The notes: generated by a model from the sequence alone, not told the origin. Counted from the stretch's first letter, positions 8,002-15,111 are shown. The stretch: DNA of 21,492 nucleotides from Pigoraptor chileana (GCA_943704495.1 CALSCR010004152.1:1-21492), one strand, 5' to 3'. Translations and numbers: made by a program.

Positions 8002-8607
8002 ATGGCTAAGTCGGGAAAGACCGCCACACTGAGCATGGCCAGCCTTCAGGAATGCCTCGAACTCCGCATTGCCGAACAAGCCAAGCGCATTGAAACGCTG
8101 GAAGCTGCAGTAGCGAATCTGACAACGGACGATTCCTCAAAGGAAAATGCCGCTCCAGCCGAGCCAACTCGCCCAAAGCGTTCGAAGTCTGCTGCCACTT
8201 ACTACGCGCTGTCGGTCAAGGACGTGCTGCGCGAAAAGAATCCAGGGCTTACCACGAAAGAGCTGGCTACAAAGATTGCAGACAACTGGGAGAGGATGTC
8301 CGAAAAGAAGCAAAAGCCGTTCTACGACCTGGAAACCGAAGACAAGCTGCGCTACAATAAGGAAAAGACAGATATGAAGAAACAGGGTACTTACGTGAAG
8401 AAGCCAAAGCGCGCCCTAAGCGCGTACAACTTCTTTATGAAGGACGAGTTCAGCAAGGTGCGCGAACAAAACCCAACCATGCGGCATACGGAGGTCGTCG
8501 CGGAGATCGGAAGAATCTGGAAGAGCCTCTCAGACGGAGACAAGAAGCCGTACATCCGGCTCGCCGAAGCAGACAAGCTGCAGCGAAACGAGGCGGTAAC
8601 AGCCTAG
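8002..8607 (+). CDS. Two-HMG-box DNA-binding protein with N-terminal coiled coil
   Basis: This intact 201-residue protein starts with MAKSGK. Residues about 15-42 (LQECLELRIAEQAKRIETLEAAVANL) form a probable coiled coil for dimerisation. HMG box A spans about 57-125 (RPKRSKSAATYYAL, NPGLTT, IADNWERMSEKKQKPFYDLE). Box B spans about 133-196 (KKPKRALSAYNFFMKDE, NPTMRHTEVVAEIGRIWKSLSDGDKKPY). Both have the aromatic and W residues of the L-shaped three-helix fold. HMG boxes bind and bend DNA in the minor groove with little sequence specificity, so a role in packaging or organising viral DNA, or in modulating chromatin, is likely. The Lys-rich composition suits a nuclear or virion DNA-binding protein. 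There is no acidic tail. This is the best-supported gene of the window. Confidence 0.95.
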   Translation: MAKSGKTATLSMASLQECLELRIAEQAKRIETLEAAVANLTTDDSSKENAAPAEPTRPKRSKSAATYYALSVKDVLREKNPGLTTKELATKIADNWERMSEKKQKPFYDLETEDKLRYNKEKTDMKKQGTYVKKPKRALSAYNFFMKDEFSKVREQNPTMRHTEVVAEIGRIWKSLSDGDKKPYIRLAEADKLQRNEAVTA

Positions 8608-8625
8608 GGGGACAACGTGTCCCCC
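8607..8625 (+). terminator. Perfect hairpin overlapping the HMG-box stop codon
   Basis: GGGGGACA (8607-8614) and TGTCCCCC (8618-8625) form a perfect 8-bp stem with loop ACG. The first G of the stem is the last base of the TAG stop codon. Transcript ends of several giant viruses are set by hairpins at or just after the stop codon, so a transcription or 3'-end-processing signal is the likely role. A T-rich stretch follows at 8643-8653. Confidence 0.7.
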
Positions 8626-8673
8626 ATACCCCCTCCGCGGCTTGTCTTTTTTTAGCATACGTGCCTGGTGGAC

Positions 8674-8732
8674 GACAACGTGTCCCCCATACTCCGTATC
8701 CCCCATACTCCGTATCCCCCATACCTCTGTAT
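8674..8732 (+). repeat. Second copy of the hairpin arm and a 16-bp tandem repeat
   Basis: GACAACGTGTCCCCCATAC (8674-8692) repeats the right part of the HMG hairpin. CCCCCATACTCCGTAT then occurs at 8684-8699 and 8700-8715, with a diverged third copy at 8716-8732. The block looks like slippage growth from the terminator sequence. Confidence 0.8.
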
Positions 8733-8823
8733 TGGTTTTTCTTATACCAATATTGCGAGATGGGGCAGTAGCCAAGACGCAGTTAGTAGGTTGGGGATTT
8801 TGGTCACAACATACTTTAGGAAG

Positions 8824-9001
8824 GCACGGACCGCCGCGCCATCACGGTTCTGCGTTTACTGCACGGACCGCGCGCCACCATGACCGTTCTGAGGATATTT
8901 TTTTGCAGGTTTTTGAGTTTACTTTAGAAACTCGTTGCAATCAACGCATTCGTAACACCGTAGTAAACTCACAGGACCGCGGTGGCGCGGCGGTCCGTGT
9001 G
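8824..9001. repeat. Dispersed 36-bp GC-rich repeat, three copies in inverted arrangement
   Basis: Two direct copies of the unit GCACGGACCGCC..GCGCCACCACGG.TTCTGAGTTTACT lie at 8824-8860 and 8861-8893. A reverse copy lies at 8962-9001. The inner flanks GAGTTTACT (about 8918) and AGTAAACTC (8962-8970) are also inverted, so the block can fold back on itself in the manner of a MITE. No coding sequence lies inside. The same unit recurs near 9600, 15150 and 16473-16613. Confidence 0.8.
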
Positions 9002-9028
9002 TGCTGCTATCCTCCGGTTGGACCCCGC

Positions 9029-9319
9029 TTACAAGCCCATGCCAAACCCAATAGTCTGAACGTTGGACTTTGCGACGTTGCGGTTAGCGCGGGGCGTTAA
9101 CGAAAGCTTCTTTGTCCGAATGCTTACAACTGGAGCGGCACCTTCAACAGGCGCATCAGGTTCAACTTGCCGTGGGCGATTGTCCTGCTGGATGGAGCAG
9201 TCGCCTTGTTTACCGGTTCGCTTGCACACTCTATGAGCGCGTGACACATAGAAGCGGTCGGGCAGACTGTGTTTGGTTTTTTTTGTTGACGAAACAAACG
9301 AGCAATCCACGAGCCGCAT
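9029..9319 (-). CDS. Hypothetical small basic protein
   Basis: A 96-codon ATG frame on the minus strand has varied, protein-like codon use. It includes a Cys-containing basic N-terminal half (SSTKKTKHSLPDRFYVSRAHR) and a C-terminal KKLSLTPRANRNVAKS stretch ending GFGMGL. No family is recognised. The plus-strand frame overlapping it (9112-9387) is less convincing. Whether it is expressed is uncertain because the area around it is repeat-rich. Confidence 0.35.
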   Translation of the reverse strand: MRLVDCSFVSSTKKTKHSLPDRFYVSRAHRVCKRTGKQGDCSIQQDNRPRQVEPDAPVEGAAPVVSIRTKKLSLTPRANRNVAKSNVQTIGFGMGL

Positions 9320-9596
9320 CCACGTATTTGGTCAGTAAGTTACTTTCATTGCACGTCTTGTACATACTTTTATTGACAGATTTGTGAACCCAAGTTGGCA
9401 CAGTCCAACTGGCCATTAAATAAGAGAAAGACAGCGCAACGCCAATTCAGTCATTCAACAAGCAGCGCTAAGGTCACAATCCGTCTAGGAGGCTTCAGGC
9501 GCTCGTTTGAGCCACAGCAAAAAAGATGCCAACTGACTTAAATATAAGGTACAATTTTCAGGAAATCAGTAGACGGCAGAAAATCAGGCGACTGCA
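9320..9596. other. Non-coding stretch with one diverged hairpin-end motif
   Basis: No gene is recognised. GCTTCAGGCGCTCGTTTGAGCC at about 9490-9511 is a diverged copy of the CCCTTCGGGCGCTCTTTCAGAGC motif seen at 11542, 13682, 19400 and 20230. Further on, 9558-9595 holds a reverse copy of the TTTTCTGCC 18-bp unit. Confidence 0.4.
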
Positions 9597-9675
9597 GTAA
9601 ACTCTGAACCGTGGTGGCGCGGCGGTCCGTGCCAAAAGTAAACTCAGAACCGTGGTGGCGCGGCGGTCCGTGCCT
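9597..9675 (-). repeat. Dispersed 36-bp GC-rich repeat, two tandem reverse copies
   Basis: AGTAAACTC.GAACCGTGGTGGCGCGGCGGTCCGTGCC is present twice in a row (9597-9633 and 9638-9675) and is the reverse complement of the 8824 unit. The two copies differ by only a few bases, so they are recent or homogenised. Confidence 0.85.
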
Positions 9676-9822
9676 ATGGGAAAAATTGATTCTCGCAATG
9701 TGCAGTTTGAGTAAAAATGAATGTCCTCGTAAAACAGTATGTGTACATCCAATAGAAAATGCAGTCTGATGGTGTTCCATTGTGTGTACGAAAGGAGATT
9801 GAGCAAACGCAAAGAAGAAACA

Positions 9823-10160
9823 ATGATGGTACGACGACCTTTGCCCGCGCGGTTGGCACTCTGAAGGTTTATCAAAGAGAAGAAAAACGCAAAGGCAATT
9901 TCCGGCAAATCTAGGCCAGTGTGCGCGGTCCGCGGCATTTCATGCATTCATGCAGAGGCCAACTGTCTGCACAATCTGACGCGAGTGGCCTCCATGTTTC
10001 GTGGCTACATGATCGTCATGCGATTTTCGCAAAGACAATACGCTCTCATGTGCTCGACCCTGTACAGCCTGCGTTCCGTTGCTTCAAAAAGTTTAAAATT
10101 GTAAAGTGCTACTATTCGACAAACACGGGAGAAATTTGCACATGGTATGTCGATGACTGA
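9823..10160 (+). pseudogene. Cytidine/deoxycytidylate deaminase-like enzyme remnant
   Basis: Three successive frames each carry part of a CDA-fold deaminase. SCIHAEANCLHN at about 9940-9975 supplies the HAE zinc/catalytic motif. CARPCTACVPLLQK at about 10052-10093 supplies the PCxxC zinc motif. KFKIVKCYYSTNTGEI at about 10090-10137 matches the strand after it, and that frame ends at TGA 10158-10160. Between HAE and PCxxC, GYMIVMRFSQR fits the central strand. The layout matches the small deaminase-like proteins of some giant viruses (…HAE…VIRV…SxPCxxC…VYYS…G). At least two frameshifts separate the parts, so it cannot make a full enzyme. The family normally hydrolyses the amino group of a cytosine or related base and would act in nucleotide metabolism or editing. 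Confidence 0.65.
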
Positions 10161-10251
10161 TGCCCAAGCATCTGGCGGATACAGACGGACACGCGTTTTG
10201 CGTACCACTAAAAATTTAGTTTAGTCCGACTCCGGGGGGAGCATCCGCACC

Positions 10252-10530
10252 ATGGCGTGTAGTTCGCAGAATTTCGTTGTGATCAAGTCTGCATTTCGCA
10301 AGAAGCCCAAGCCCTATAATCCGTACAAGCCAGCTGGACACCAGGTGAAATCTGCTGTTAAGCATGTCCATTTTGAGGACGGGCCCGTCTACAGACAGGC
10401 CACGCCTTCGCCGCCGCCGATGTCTCCTGGCCAGCGGAGGTACGTATCCGTTGCCATGCAGACGAATGCCATCAAAGGGATAAAGACGATTGCGCAAATT
10501 AAAGCAAAATGGAAACGAAAAATGATCTAA
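10252..10530 (+). CDS. Small basic protein with Pro-rich middle, function unknown
   Basis: This 92-codon frame starts in a good eukaryotic context (CACCATGG) and ends at TAA 10528-10530. The protein is strongly basic: FRKKPKPYNPYKP at 15-27 and a C-terminal KAKWKRKM stretch that could serve as a nuclear signal. Residues 52-59 (PSPPPMSP) include SP sites. KHVHF at 37-41 fits the RVxF-type docking pattern for protein phosphatase 1, which may be chance. No family is recognised. Codon balance and the clean start support a real gene. Confidence 0.55.
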   Translation: MACSSQNFVVIKSAFRKKPKPYNPYKPAGHQVKSAVKHVHFEDGPVYRQATPSPPPMSPGQRRYVSVAMQTNAIKGIKTIAQIKAKWKRKMI

Positions 10531-10565
10531 CGCATTCGATTAGAAGCCCATGTAAATTTGCGGCA

Positions 10566-10955
10566 ATGCAAAAGAACACATTTTTACTTTTGTGTTTTAT
10601 GGATCATCTTGGCAGGCAGCGTCGCGCAAGACAACGACAACGGTGAACCGGATCTCGAACTATTTGACTTGAAAGGCACGTTTGAAAATTCAGACTTTTA
10701 CATGTGGACGTCAACGGCCACCCTGACACGAACGTTCATGTTGGACCCGACAACAATCATTCAACCATCTACCGGATCTCGACCAAAATCGCACTCTGGA
10801 TCGAAAATGAGTGTTTTCGTAACTTTGAAGCCCTCAGACTTCGTCATCCATACGGCCACAGTTCGCCAACGTGTTTTGAAGAACAACCGGTCGTCGGGGT
10901 CGTCTCTTGTTCGAGTTTGGATCTCGACCAAAAGCGCACTCTTGATCGAAAATGA
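10566..10955 (+). pseudogene. Decayed secreted or membrane protein gene
   Basis: ATG at 10566 begins MQKNTFLLLCF, the start of a signal peptide. The hydrophobic continuation and mature start (WIILAGSVAQDNDNGEPDLELF) are in the next frame. From about 10704 the coding character returns to the first frame (DVNGHPDTNVHVGPDNN, ISTKIALWIENECF, YGHSSPTCFEEQPVVGVV) and stops at 10953-10955. Two roughly compensating shifts therefore break the gene; a very short intron is an alternative. The family is unknown. A segment of about 55 bases within it is duplicated downstream (see next entry). Confidence 0.45.
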
Positions 10956-10975
10956 GTGTTTTCATATCTTTGTCA
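10774..10975 (+). repeat. Direct duplication of about 55 bp, copies 145 bp apart
   Basis: GGATCTCGACCAAAATCGCA at 10774 recurs with few changes at 10919. Both continue through GATCGAAAATGAGTGTTTTC and a CTTTG ending. The copies encode ISTKxALxIENECF, but in two different frames because 145 is not a multiple of three. Confidence 0.85.
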
Positions 10976-11106
10976 TCCATCGCGTTGGCTTTGCCATGCA
11001 ACCTGGTATGGTCCGTAGTGCCCTTTTTGGGAAAACGACGGGGGATTTAGAGACCCTATTTGTCGGAATTATTTTGAGAAAAGTCAGACTGGAACAGCCG
11101 CCATGA

Positions 11107-11379
11107 TACAGCCGCACAGTTTGCGGGGTGCAATTATTCTGTCTGAGACGATCACACTCCAGCGGCGCAAAGTGTAGGGGGAGCGCAAACTGTATGAGGA
11201 GCCTAAACTTTGCAAGAAGCGGCATTCCGACTGAGAGGCGCAAGCCTGTTTCAGGGCTGCATTCTGCGGGCTTCTGATTATGTATTGCAGGCCAAACTGA
11301 GTTTTTTTTTGTGCCAACCTGAATTTTTGTGCCAAACTGAATTTTTTTCTGCTGACTGATTTTTCGGCTCGTATTTTCT
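11107..11379. other. Degenerate short-repeat stretch
   Basis: No gene. Words like GCGCAAACTGT, GCGGCATTC, GCATTCTGCGGG and GCCAAACTGAATTTTT recall diverged forms of the two 18-bp units found elsewhere. It grades into the next array. Confidence 0.4.
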
Positions 11380-12110
11380 AACCATTCTGCCCTTGCGCGA
11401 AAAGCTTTCGAGTATGAGAGAGACTGTCTCTATGGATCACTGTGCCCCTCCGCGAAAAGTTTTCGAGGGCGAGAGACTCTTGTTTTGAATCACTCTGCCT
11501 CCGCAGTTACTCGTTGAGGGCGACGCGAACAGTTTTTGAGGGTCCCTTCAGGCGCGCTTTCAGAGCGGACCAGACATTGTCGTTTTGAATATTCTACCAA
11601 TCCGCGAAACGTTTTTGAGGACAAGAGACTCTCGTTTTCAATCATCCTGCGAATTTTCTGCCGACGCCTGAGTTTCTGTCGACGCCTGAATTTTCTGCAC
11701 ACAACTGAGTTTTTGAAGACGCCTGATTATTTGCCGACGACAGAGTTTCTGTCAACGACAGAGTTTTTGAAAACAACTGTGTTCCTGCCGCGCTAATTAC
11801 GAATTTTCTGCCGACGACTGCACTTGTGGCTCCGTTTTCGACAAGTTTTTGACAAGTGATATGATTGAATCGCGTTGAATCGCGAGAAAACTGGTCAGAG
11901 TGATTCAAAACAACAGTGTCTCGTCCGCTCTGAAAGATCGCCCGAAGTGATCCTCAACAACGTTTTTTGCAGAGGGGCGGAATTATTCAGAAAGCAAGTC
12001 TCTTGTCTCTGAAGCCCGAAGGGATCCTCAAAAACGTTTTTTGCGGAGGGGCAGAATTATTTAGAAAGCCAGTCTATCGGTTTCAAAACCTTTTCGCGAA
12101 GACTGATTCC
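11380..12110. repeat. Inverted repeat cluster with an 18-bp array at its centre
   Basis: From 11380 to 11640, forward units of the 54-bp superfamily occur (TCTGCCC..TGCGCGAAAAG, GAGAGACTGTC). The central 11645-11835 is an 18-bp array built on GAATTTTCTGCCGACG(A)CT. From about 11840 to 12100 the units are in reverse orientation (AACGTTTTTTGCAGAGGGGC, GATTCAAAACAACAG). One longer unit with CCCTTCAGGCGCGCTTTCAG (11542-11561) has its reverse counterpart at about 11925-11950, and similarity extends over about 70 bases on each side. The whole cluster is thus a large imperfect palindrome. Confidence 0.75.
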
Positions 12111-12270
12111 ACCTAACAAGATCTCCCTTCTGGAACTGTTCTAGGCAGAGGGCATGCTAATCCCGCCCGGCAGGAACCCCGTTGTTAAACTTTTGTGGGC
12201 AGAGGACAGTTTCTTCTACCCATCAGGATCCCCTCTGAAATAAATTTTGGGCGGAGGACGTGTTGCTTCC
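12110..12270 (+). repeat. Three-copy degenerate repeat of about 52 bp
   Basis: GGCAGAGGGC (about 12153), GGCAGAGGAC (about 12201) and GGCGGAGGAC (about 12250) each precede a pyrimidine-rich stretch with CCATCAGGATCCCCT-like words and an AAATTTTGGGC-like tail. The same variant appears once at about 18586-18645, just before the first higher-order repeat. The last copy runs into the ankyrin remnant. Confidence 0.55.
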
Positions 12271-12274
12271 GGAC

Positions 12275-12690
12275 AAAGGAGTCTGCGCATTTGACAGCGA
12301 GTGCAGCGCAATTCAGGTTGCGGCAGAAGGGGGTGAAATTGACGTGGTTAATGCGCTCATGGCCAATGGCAAAAGTGAGCGCGACTACACGGCCGCATTA
12401 AAGGCGGCTGTGACAGCAAACCATGGCGACGTGTTCAACCGCCTCCTGCAACTAACGCCGATTTGGATGGAATAATCGAGCTCGAATGCTCGACAAGAAC
12501 ATTCAGCAGTTTGGATCTACTGCACTGCAAGCGAGCGATTTCACAGGGGCATGTCGGAAGCTGTTTAGAGCTACAAAGTGGGTGTGACAATAGCGAGGGT
12601 GCAACGGAGAAACCGCTCGATTCACCGCGCACAGTACTGCGGCGGCAAGCTGGCGATTGCCTCCATTGAAAAAGAAATGGTTACCGCTTT
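12275..12690 (+). pseudogene. Ankyrin-repeat protein remnant
   Basis: The frame from 12260 reads IQVAAEGGEIDVVNALMANG followed by YTAALKAAVTANHGDVFNRLL, i.e. two ankyrin-like helical pairs. A diverged third appears after frame changes as GSTALQAS, then ISQGHVGSCLELQSG (about 12538-12585). Finally, ARVQRRNRSIHRAQYCGGKLAIASIEK (about 12590-12675) contains an ankyrin-like NxSIHxA core. The first part stops at 12475. Ankyrin-repeat proteins are the most frequent accessory proteins of many giant viruses and bind host proteins. This copy is broken and has no credible start, because it begins inside a repeat unit. Confidence 0.5.
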
Positions 12691-12913
12691 GACAACCACT
12701 GAAAGCAAATACTTATGGCCATGCGCACTGCACGCCGAAGCACAACAATGGCATTCGACGCACTCAATCCGTGATGTTGAGCCTGCGTGCCAGCAATGAC
12801 AAGTCCGACTTTTGGGCGCGTCTGCCCTTGCAAGCTGTTGCCACCTTGTGCATTGTCCACCGCGAGCTACGGCGTTGAAGTCATACAAATTGAGTAGCGA
12901 TGCGATCTTCCAG
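12691..12913. other. Stretch with no recognised gene
   Basis: Frames here are short and continue the decay of the ankyrin remnant or shadow the recombinase remnant. No motif was found. Confidence 0.4.
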
Positions 12914-13545
12914 TTAAGGATAATTGGCAACCATATGGCCCATCGGCTCCTCAGTGTCTTCGTGCACGAATTCGACGGGCTTGGCCCTCGGATCTACGGT
13001 GCGAAGTGCAGAGGTCACCACGTCCGCGGACACATTCCCCTTCCGCAGCTTCAACGAGGCGAACCACCTTCATTTCATTTGTGTTCTGAACCAGCTTGCG
13101 AATGCCCCTATTGTTCCCCTTGATCTCCCATCCATATGGAACCGGTCCAATGTGGTGAACCAAGCGGACACGCACACAGTTAGCCAGACGGATCTTGTCG
13201 CCAATGTTGCTGCTCTGCCGCTCCGTCCACGATCATGCCGTGGAGAAGATAAAAACGGCCCATTGTACTATTCGTGTTGACATTGTCTAGAATCGACACG
13301 ACTGCGCATCCCTTTTGGCAAATGTGATTGAGGAGCTCGGCTCCGCGATTAGTATTGCGGGAAAAGCGATCGGCATTTGTCACCAAGATGGTGGTACCCT
13401 CCCGCTTGCCGTCAATGTCAGTCCTGAGCTCACGCTGGGTACCCCGAAATGCAGACGAACAGTCGCGAACGCGGGCGTAGATGATGCACTTGTTCGCTGT
13501 GTGCATATTATGATGGGACTTGGGAGTGCAAGTCGCAGTTATCAT
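12914..13545 (-). pseudogene. Serine site-specific recombinase remnant
   Basis: The frame from 13545 gives the resolvase catalytic domain: IYARV at about residues 25-29, QREL, ILVTNADRFSRN, GAELLNHICQKGCAVVSILD and GRFYLLHGMI. After a one-base shift near 13230 the next frame continues with ERQSSN, then GPVPYGWEIKGNNRG and LVQNTNEMKVVRLVE, the Recombinase (PF07508-type) domain. After another shift near 13050 it continues with LRKGNVSADVVTSALR and stops at 12914-12916. The family cuts and rejoins DNA through a Ser that normally follows YARV; here that position is Arg (YARVR), so the catalytic residue looks lost, unless nearby Ser residues reflect a misaligned indel. The size suggests a short recombinase of the kind carried by IS607-like elements or viruses. 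No adjacent tnpB-like gene is seen. Confidence 0.75.
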
Positions 13546-13597
13546 TCTTTTTTAATGGCTGCGTTCTAACATACTTAATCAATTTTTTCCCCCCTAA

Positions 13598-13761
13598 GAG
13601 CGTGTCCGCCGCTCACCACGGGATCCGTGTTCTCAAAACAAAGTCTAGCTCCAATGGCCAGCATTTGCTTTAACAACGCGGATCCCTTCGGGCGCTCTTT
13701 CAGAGCGGATAAATTCAATTTAGTGGTGTCTCTAAGCGCACCGCCGCTTACCACGGGGTTT
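13598..13761 (+). repeat. Hairpin-ended dispersed element, copy 3, plus an extra left end
   Basis: The left end is GAGCG (13598-13602) paired with CGCTC (13610-13614), then ACCACGGG. The right end is CGCTCT-TTC-AGAGCG (13693-13707), then GATAAAT, preceded by GATCCCTTCGGG (13681-13692). A second left-end-like copy, AAGCGCACCGCCGCTTACCACGGGG, lies at about 13734-13758. The layout matches the 5007-5140 element with a different interior. Confidence 0.6.
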
Positions 13762-13911
13762 TCAGTGACACAAGTTAGAGTTTTAAAGCGAATCGGCTAT
13801 CTTGTGGGCTTGATTCCACTTTGTTCGACTGATCTTCTAACCGCAGACTGAGATCTGTTGTGTCAAACTATGCTTTATTCGACTGTTGAGTTTGTTGCAC
13901 GCGCGCGCAAA

Positions 13912-14020
13912 ACACGAACCCCGTGGCAAAGCACGAGCCCCGTGGCAAAACACGAACCCCCGTGGCAAAACACGAACCCCCGGCACAACACGAACCCCGT
14001 AGCAAAACACGAAACTCGTG
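13912..14020. repeat. Tandem repeat of about 19-20 bp downstream of the BAH-PHD gene
   Basis: The word ACACGAACCCCGTGGCAAA occurs about five times with small length changes in the run of Cs. Each unit carries CGTG and CACG, so neighbouring units can pair. It starts directly after the terminator hairpin of the minus-strand gene. Confidence 0.85.
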
Positions 14021-14022
14021 GC

Positions 14023-14039
14023 GAGCGGCGAAACGCTCA
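14023..14039 (-). terminator. Hairpin overlapping the BAH-PHD stop codon
   Basis: On the minus strand GAGCG (14038-14034) and CGCTC (14027-14023) form a 5-bp stem with a 6-base loop. The first two stem bases are part of the TGA stop (14039-14037). The position on the stop codon repeats that of the HMG hairpin. The hairpin also belongs to the GAGCG..CGCTC dispersed family. Confidence 0.5.
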
Positions 14040-15101
14040 GTTGACGGTAAGGTGATATTTTTCGCTAACACAGCAACAGCTAGTGTACTTCGACTTGAAC
14101 GTCGGTGCCGGGCGGAGGGTTTGTCGGCGCTTCATGCACGTCATGTGCGACAACCTGTTGCACTTTGTGCAGAGCACCAGGACGTTCTCATCGCTGGCCT
14201 TGTCGGGATTGACGATCTTGCGACAGCCTATGCAGGAGATCTTGCCGATTCGACAGATAACTGTGGGGTTCTCGCGTCGTATGCGGATACTTGTGCGCAT
14301 GAAACATTGACGACTGTACGGGGCAGAGCGAAGAAACCCCTGGATCGACTGGACGCGGCACGGCCCGTTGACGGTCTTGACGTGCACGGTTTGAACGTGG
14401 TTCGAACGGAAGAGCTCCTGGTTGGAAAAGCAATCGTTGCTCTTGACGAGGGGTTGGGGATATTCAATGATGGAATCGGTCGGCCCGTAAAGCCATTCGA
14501 TCACTATGAGCTTTTCGCCGGTCTTTCGATCTGTCTTGACGTCGGACACGAGAGCTGGCTGTTCGGACTCGTTGGAATCGTCCACCTTGATCATGACAGC
14601 ATCGCCAGGACCAAAGGAGAACGGTCCCACAGTTACAATGGACGCCGCACGTTCGGTTGGGGATTGTGCCTCTTTGGATATCCCGGGCGTTTGCATGGTC
14701 ATTACCTCTTCCGACGCCCAATTGTCGATGTGCGGCTCGCCGTCGACCTCGGGCGTTCGAATTGTCATTACCTCTTCTGACGTCCAATTGTCGATTTGCG
14801 GCTCGCCGTCGAGCTCGGGCGTTCGTGTTGACATTCGGGGCGTCAACATCTCCGTCTGTGTCGCTTCAAACGTGTATTGGACAGACGGCTCGGGAGCAGA
14901 CGACTCGGAAGTTTCCTGCTGGTGAATGTCAGCACTGGTTGCCGACAGTGAATCTGCGTTGAAGTCTGGGACTGTTTGCTCAAAGTCCGGGCCAAACATT
15001 CCTTGGAAGAGCGAATCAATGTCGGCGTTAAATTGCTCCATTTTGCAAGTATGTTGGCCAGTGGGCGTGTTTTGACTTGATGATTGGATTGATCCACTCA
15101 T
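14037..15101 (-). CDS. BAH-PHD domain protein (chromatin reader-like)
   Basis: This 354-residue intact protein starts with MSGSIQ at 15101. A longer upstream frame runs through repeats and is rejected. The N-terminal 150 residues are acidic and Ser/Thr-rich, with a 22-residue segment in two tandem copies (RTPE(L/V)DGEP..IDNW, about 93-135). Residues 159-275 fit a BAH domain: FGPGDAVMIKVDD, ALVSDVKTD, LIVIEWLYGP, and the typical ELFRSNHVQTV (229-239) followed by a GPCRV strand. A PHD-type zinc finger follows: CIGC (290-293), CTKC (311-314), H319, C322 and CCC (342-344). The BAH-then-PHD order is that of plant EBS/SHL-type histone readers. In a virus this would be expected to bind modified histone tails or nucleosomes. 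A TATTTAAA box lies 12-19 bases before the ATG. The intact frame suggests selection. Confidence 0.8.
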   Translation of the reverse strand: MSGSIQSSSQNTPTGQHTCKMEQFNADIDSLFQGMFGPDFEQTVPDFNADSLSATSADIHQQETSESSAPEPSVQYTFEATQTEMLTPRMSTRTPELDGEPQIDNWTSEEVMTIRTPEVDGEPHIDNWASEEVMTMQTPGISKEAQSPTERAASIVTVGPFSFGPGDAVMIKVDDSNESEQPALVSDVKTDRKTGEKLIVIEWLYGPTDSIIEYPQPLVKSNDCFSNQELFRSNHVQTVHVKTVNGPCRVQSIQGFLRSAPYSRQCFMRTSIRIRRENPTVICRIGKISCIGCRKIVNPDKASDENVLVLCTKCNRLSHMTCMKRRQTLRPAPTFKSKYTSCCCVSEKYHLTVN

Positions 15102-15111
15102 GATTGAGACG

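Noticed and set aside
12812-13280. Plus-strand frames of 103 and 118 codons
   Set aside because: They are shadows of the serine-recombinase remnant, whose motifs are all on the minus strand.
13923-14780. 285-codon plus-strand frame
   Set aside because: It is the antisense shadow of the BAH-PHD gene. It starts in the short tandem repeat and has no recognisable domain, whereas the minus strand has two.
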